Assembly (NCBI RefSeq): GCF_000717745.1
Contig: NZ_JOBH01000004.1
Location: 62,001-126,000 of the forward strand
DNA length: 64,000 nt
Direction: 5' to 3'
Source of the DNA: Streptomyces violens
GTDB lineage: Bacteria > Actinomycetota > Actinomycetes > Streptomycetales > Streptomycetaceae
Positions 61,788-64,000 of the stretch are shown one piece after another. The notes below the pieces were generated by a model. That model did not search any database and had not been told where the DNA came from. It was given only the letters and a program-made list of their open reading frames with translations. The translations under genes were made by a program, and so were the position numbers. Each line of letters opens with the position of its first letter. The stretch's first letter is position 1.

Positions 61788-62575
61788 GCGGGCACCTCCG
61801 TCGCGGCGCCCGGTCCCGCGGGCACCTCCGCCGGGACCAGCGCGTCGCGCACGATCTCCGCGAGGTGCCGGGTGTGGACCGGTGGCCCCGCCTTCCGTGC
61901 CCGGCCGCTCAGGTGCAGCAGACAGCCCGGGTCCGCCGAGACCAGCCAGTCGGCGCCGCTCGCCGCCGCCGTGCCGAGCTTGGTGTCGGCCATCGCCACC
62001 GACACGTCGGGGAACTTCGCCGCGAAGGTACCGCCGAAGCCGCAGCAGGTGTCGCAGCCCGCCATCTCCCTGACCTTCAACTCCTCGATGCGGGCGAGCA
62101 GTTCACGCGGTGCGCGACGCTCGCCGAGCGTGCGGGCCATATGGCAGGAGTCGTGGTACGTGACCGAGCCGCGCAGCCGGAGCCGCAGCCCGGCGCCGTA
62201 CGCCACGACGAACTGGCTGAACTCGTAAGTGCGTTGGATGAGCGCGCGCTGCCCCGGGGTGGGCTCGCGGAGCCGGCCGAGGTGGTGGTGGAGGAAAGCG
62301 GCGCAGGAGCCGGCGGGGGTGACCACCGCGTCGTACGGTGCGAAGATCCGCAGCCAGCGGTCGAGCAGTGCGCCGGCCTCCGCCGGATACCCGGAATTCA
62401 GCGCGGGCTGGCCGCAGCACGTCTGGCCGCGCGGCAGCTCCACCGTGCAGCCCATCGCCTCCAGCACCTCCACCGTGGCCCGCGCCGGTCCGCCCGCCGC
62501 CAGGTCGCCCATGCACGAGGTGAACAGCGCGACCCGCGCGGGGCGAGGCCGGGCGCTCGTGTCCGCTTCCGTCAT
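61784..62575 (-). CDS. lutA: Lactate utilization protein A (CCG domain)
   Basis: A 263-residue cytoplasmic protein with two CCG domains: GQTCCGQPALNSGYP and CDTCCGFGGTFAAKFP, plus VALFTSCMGDL at the start and a DSCHMARTLG motif between them. CCG cysteines bind Fe-S clusters in the heterodisulfide-reductase/glycolate-oxidase superfamily. LutA-B-C together oxidise lactate when classical lactate dehydrogenases are absent. It is the first lut gene, 30 nt after iclR on the same strand. Confidence 0.94.
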   Translation of the reverse strand: MTEADTSARPRPARVALFTSCMGDLAAGGPARATVEVLEAMGCTVELPRGQTCCGQPALNSGYPAEAGALLDRWLRIFAPYDAVVTPAGSCAAFLHHHLGRLREPTPGQRALIQRTYEFSQFVVAYGAGLRLRLRGSVTYHDSCHMARTLGERRAPRELLARIEELKVREMAGCDTCCGFGGTFAAKFPDVSVAMADTKLGTAAASGADWLVSADPGCLLHLSGRARKAGPPVHTRHLAEIVRDALVPAEVPAGPGAATEVPA

Positions 62576-62605
62576 ACGACTCCTCCAGTTCCGTACCGGT
62601 CGAGC

Positions 62606-63427
62606 TCAGGCCATCACCGACTCCACCCGCCGGGCCGTGTCCCGTACCGCGTCCGCCAGCGCCAGCACCTCGTCGCGGCTGATGACGAAGGTCACCGTGG
62701 AGACGCTGACCGCACCGACCGTGCGGCCGTCGGGGGTGTGGACGGGCGCCGCGAGGCAGCGCACGTTGGGTTCGTTCTCCTCGTCGTCCAGGGCGTAGCC
62801 CCGCTCCCGGACAGTGGCGAGGTCGGCGGCGAGCGCGTCGAGGGTGGTACGGGTGTGCTCCGTACGCCGCTCCAGGCCGGTGCGGCCCACCAGCTCAGCC
62901 AGGTCCTGCGCGTCGAGCCCGGCGAGGATGCACTTGCCGATGGCGGTGGAGTGCAGGGGCTGCTGCATGCCGACGCGGGACAGCATCGCGAACGGCTGCA
63001 CGCCCTCGACCTTGTGGGTGTAGACGACGCGGTCACCGCTGCGCAGGCCCATGTGCAGGGTCTGGCCGATCTGCGACTGCAGCTCGACGAGGACCGCCTC
63101 GACGGTGGTGTGCCGGCGGCCCTGGCTCACCGCCGCGCCGATGCCGCTGGCGGTCGGGCCGATGCCGTACCGCCCGCCCGCGTACGCCACCGCCCAGCCC
63201 TCGGCGACCAGGGTGCCCAGCAGCCGGTGGGCCGTGGGCTTGGACACGGCGGCGCCCGCCGCCAGTTCGGCCAGCCGGAGGGGGCCCGGCGCGTGGCAGA
63301 GCACCTCGATGAGCCGCAGCGCCTTGCGCGGGCCCGCGCCGTCGTTGGCTTTGCCGGAACCCGTCCGTGCGGAACTCGCTGACGTTCGTGCAGAACTCGT
63401 TGATGTCCGTGCGGAACTCGTTGACAC
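62606..63427 (-). CDS. IclR-family transcriptional regulator
   Basis: A 273-residue regulator. The winged HTH (about 30-95) reads ALRLIEVLCHAPGPLRLAELAAGAAVSKPTAHRLLGTLVAEGW. The effector domain follows, with HSTAIGKCILA and APVHTPDGRTVGAVSVS. It is co-directional with and 30 nt upstream of lutABC and divergent from an MFS transporter, so it probably controls lactate (or related 2-hydroxy acid) uptake and use. The start is uncertain: GTG 63427 lacks room for a ribosome-binding site, and ATG 63505 would add 26 unlike residues. Residues 2-22 are a S-T-S-S-A-R-T repeat. Confidence 0.85.
   Translation of the reverse strand: MSTSSARTSTSSARTSASSARTGSGKANDGAGPRKALRLIEVLCHAPGPLRLAELAAGAAVSKPTAHRLLGTLVAEGWAVAYAGGRYGIGPTASGIGAAVSQGRRHTTVEAVLVELQSQIGQTLHMGLRSGDRVVYTHKVEGVQPFAMLSRVGMQQPLHSTAIGKCILAGLDAQDLAELVGRTGLERRTEHTRTTLDALAADLATVRERGYALDDEENEPNVRCLAAPVHTPDGRTVGAVSVSTVTFVISRDEVLALADAVRDTARRVESVMA
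63363..63425. repeat. Three 21-bp tandem repeats at the start of iclR
   Basis: Units 63363-63383, 63384-63404 and 63405-63425 are near-identical and encode three in-frame heptapeptides (STSSART type) at the extreme N-terminus of the IclR protein. Confidence 0.8.
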
Positions 63428-63436
63428 CTCTCCGAG

Positions 63437-63448
63437 GCTAGGGCTAGC
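63437..63448. promoter_or_regulatory. Small dyad in the iclR/MFS promoter region
   Basis: GCTAG-GG-CTAGC is a perfect inverted repeat. A second imperfect dyad, GTTCCAG-N4-CTGAAC, follows at 63459-63475. Both are plausible IclR binding sites for the divergent promoters. Confidence 0.4.
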
Positions 63449-63547
63449 TTCCCCCGTTGTTCCAGCCCCCTGAACGACGTTTCGCCAGGCTGAACGGCGG
63501 AACATTCCCCCCTGCCTGGACCATTCGTGCCGACGTCAGGAGAATCC

Positions 63548-64000
63548 ATGACGACTCAGGCGGAGATCAGACAGCTTTCCGACCGCGCAGCGCAGCACGT
63601 CCTCAGCAAACAGGGCACCGACGCGGGGCGTCGCACCGGCTGGCTGATGATCTCTACGATCCTGATCGAGGCATGGGATCTGTACGCGATCTCCTTCCTG
63701 CTGCTGTTCGTCAAGAACGACCTGCACCCCAGCGCCGCGATGCTCGGACTCGCCTCCGGCGCCGTGCAGTTGGGCGCGCTCATCGGGGCGCTGGGCGGCG
63801 GCTGGGTGGCCGACCGGATCGGCCGGCGCAAGGTCTTCATCATCACGATGGCGCTGTTCGTGGTGCTCGCGCTGAGCCAGTCCTTCGTGACCAGCATGTG
63901 GCAGCTCGTGGCGGTCCGGTTCCTGCTCGGCATCCCGCTGGGCAGCGACATCTCGACGGGCTACGCGTACATCATGGAGACGATGCCGAAGGGTAAGCGG
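63548..64000 (+). CDS. MFS transporter, 5' part only
   Basis: The first 151 residues of a major facilitator protein; the frame is open at the window end. After a 30-residue head come TM1 (WLMISTILIEAWDLYAISFLLLF), TM2 (LGLASGAVQLGALIGALGGGWVAD), the loop 2-3 signature DRIGRRKVF, TM3, and TM4 with VRFLLGIPLGSDISTGYAYIME. The D-L-Y in TM1 and G-D loop resemble the aromatic acid/sialate/sugar porter-like groups. ATG 63548 has AGGAG 5-6 nt upstream. Being divergent from iclR-lutABC, it is likely a lactate or hydroxy-acid importer. Confidence 0.88.
   Translation, partial: MTTQAEIRQLSDRAAQHVLSKQGTDAGRRTGWLMISTILIEAWDLYAISFLLLFVKNDLHPSAAMLGLASGAVQLGALIGALGGGWVADRIGRRKVFIITMALFVVLALSQSFVTSMWQLVAVRFLLGIPLGSDISTGYAYIMETMPKGKR

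Overview
The window reads as a chromosomal segment of a Streptomyces or a close relative. The base composition is very GC-rich with G/C at third codon positions, GTG and TTG starts are common, stop/start overlaps of the ATGA/GTGA type are frequent, and several gene sets are characteristic of the group: DUF5753/DUF397 regulator pairs, a complete conservon (cvn) operon, an SCO2400-type zinc-ribbon membrane protein and EACC1. No transposase, integrase, phage structural gene, plasmid function or CRISPR array was seen. The only RNA gene is a tRNA-Pro(GGG) with encoded CCA.

Layout. 1-6.2 kb: end of a DUF5753 regulator, DUF397 protein, DUF574 methyltransferase, PfkB-type sugar kinase, AlkB-like dioxygenase, GNAT enzyme and an MBL-fold hydrolase. 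6.4-10.5 kb: conservon (histidine-kinase-like CvnA, roadblock CvnB, DUF742 CvnC, GTPase CvnD, GAF protein). 10.7-18.4 kb: acyl-CoA dehydrogenase-like protein, Tat-exported TolB/amidohydrolase fusion, monoacylglycerol-lipase-like hydrolase, and a split transketolase pair whose promoter carries a SoxR/MerR-type dyad. 18.8-24.3 kb: tRNA-Pro, then PucR regulator, aminotransferase, amino-acid permease and HpcH/HpaI aldolase on the minus strand, which look like a route for importing, deaminating and retro-aldol cleaving a hydroxy-amino acid. 24.4-26.8 kb: a caspase-TM-phytase-like fusion coupled to EACC1, a bacterial conflict module. 26.9-34.9 kb: SCO2400-like protein, Tat-exported GH127-like/LamG enzyme, GMC oxidoreductase, small secreted protein, class 3 lipase. 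35-44.6 kb: LysR regulator divergent from an MHS transporter and a CoA-dependent catabolic operon (NDP-forming acyl-CoA synthetase, acyl-CoA dehydrogenase, CaiB-type protein, SDR, thiolase) facing a hotdog thioesterase. 44.6-49.1 kb: secreted phosphoesterase, Dyp peroxidase EfeB (frameshifted at a 9-nt homopolymer) and EfeO. 49.3-54.9 kb: Crp-family regulator, a CRP-type operator, and a translationally coupled four-gene set: class III nucleotide cyclase, P-loop NTPase, unknown protein and a PycTM/DUF5706-like membrane protein. 55-64 kb: hydrolase, VOC protein, GNAT, acyl-CoA ligase, iclR-lutABC lactate oxidation operon and a divergent MFS transporter cut by the window end.

The most novel part is the 49.3-54.9 kb block. 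It looks like an expanded Pycsar-type immune locus. The cyclase carries both metal aspartates, the last gene resembles the Pycsar membrane effector, and the cyclase tail and NTPase head share a 16-residue Gly/Asn/Gln motif like those used for amyloid-type signalling. A cNMP-binding-family regulator gene and a near-consensus CRP site (50027-50042) lie directly upstream, suggesting that the cyclase product could also feed back on transcription. The caspase/EACC1 module about 23 kb away is a second, unrelated conflict system.
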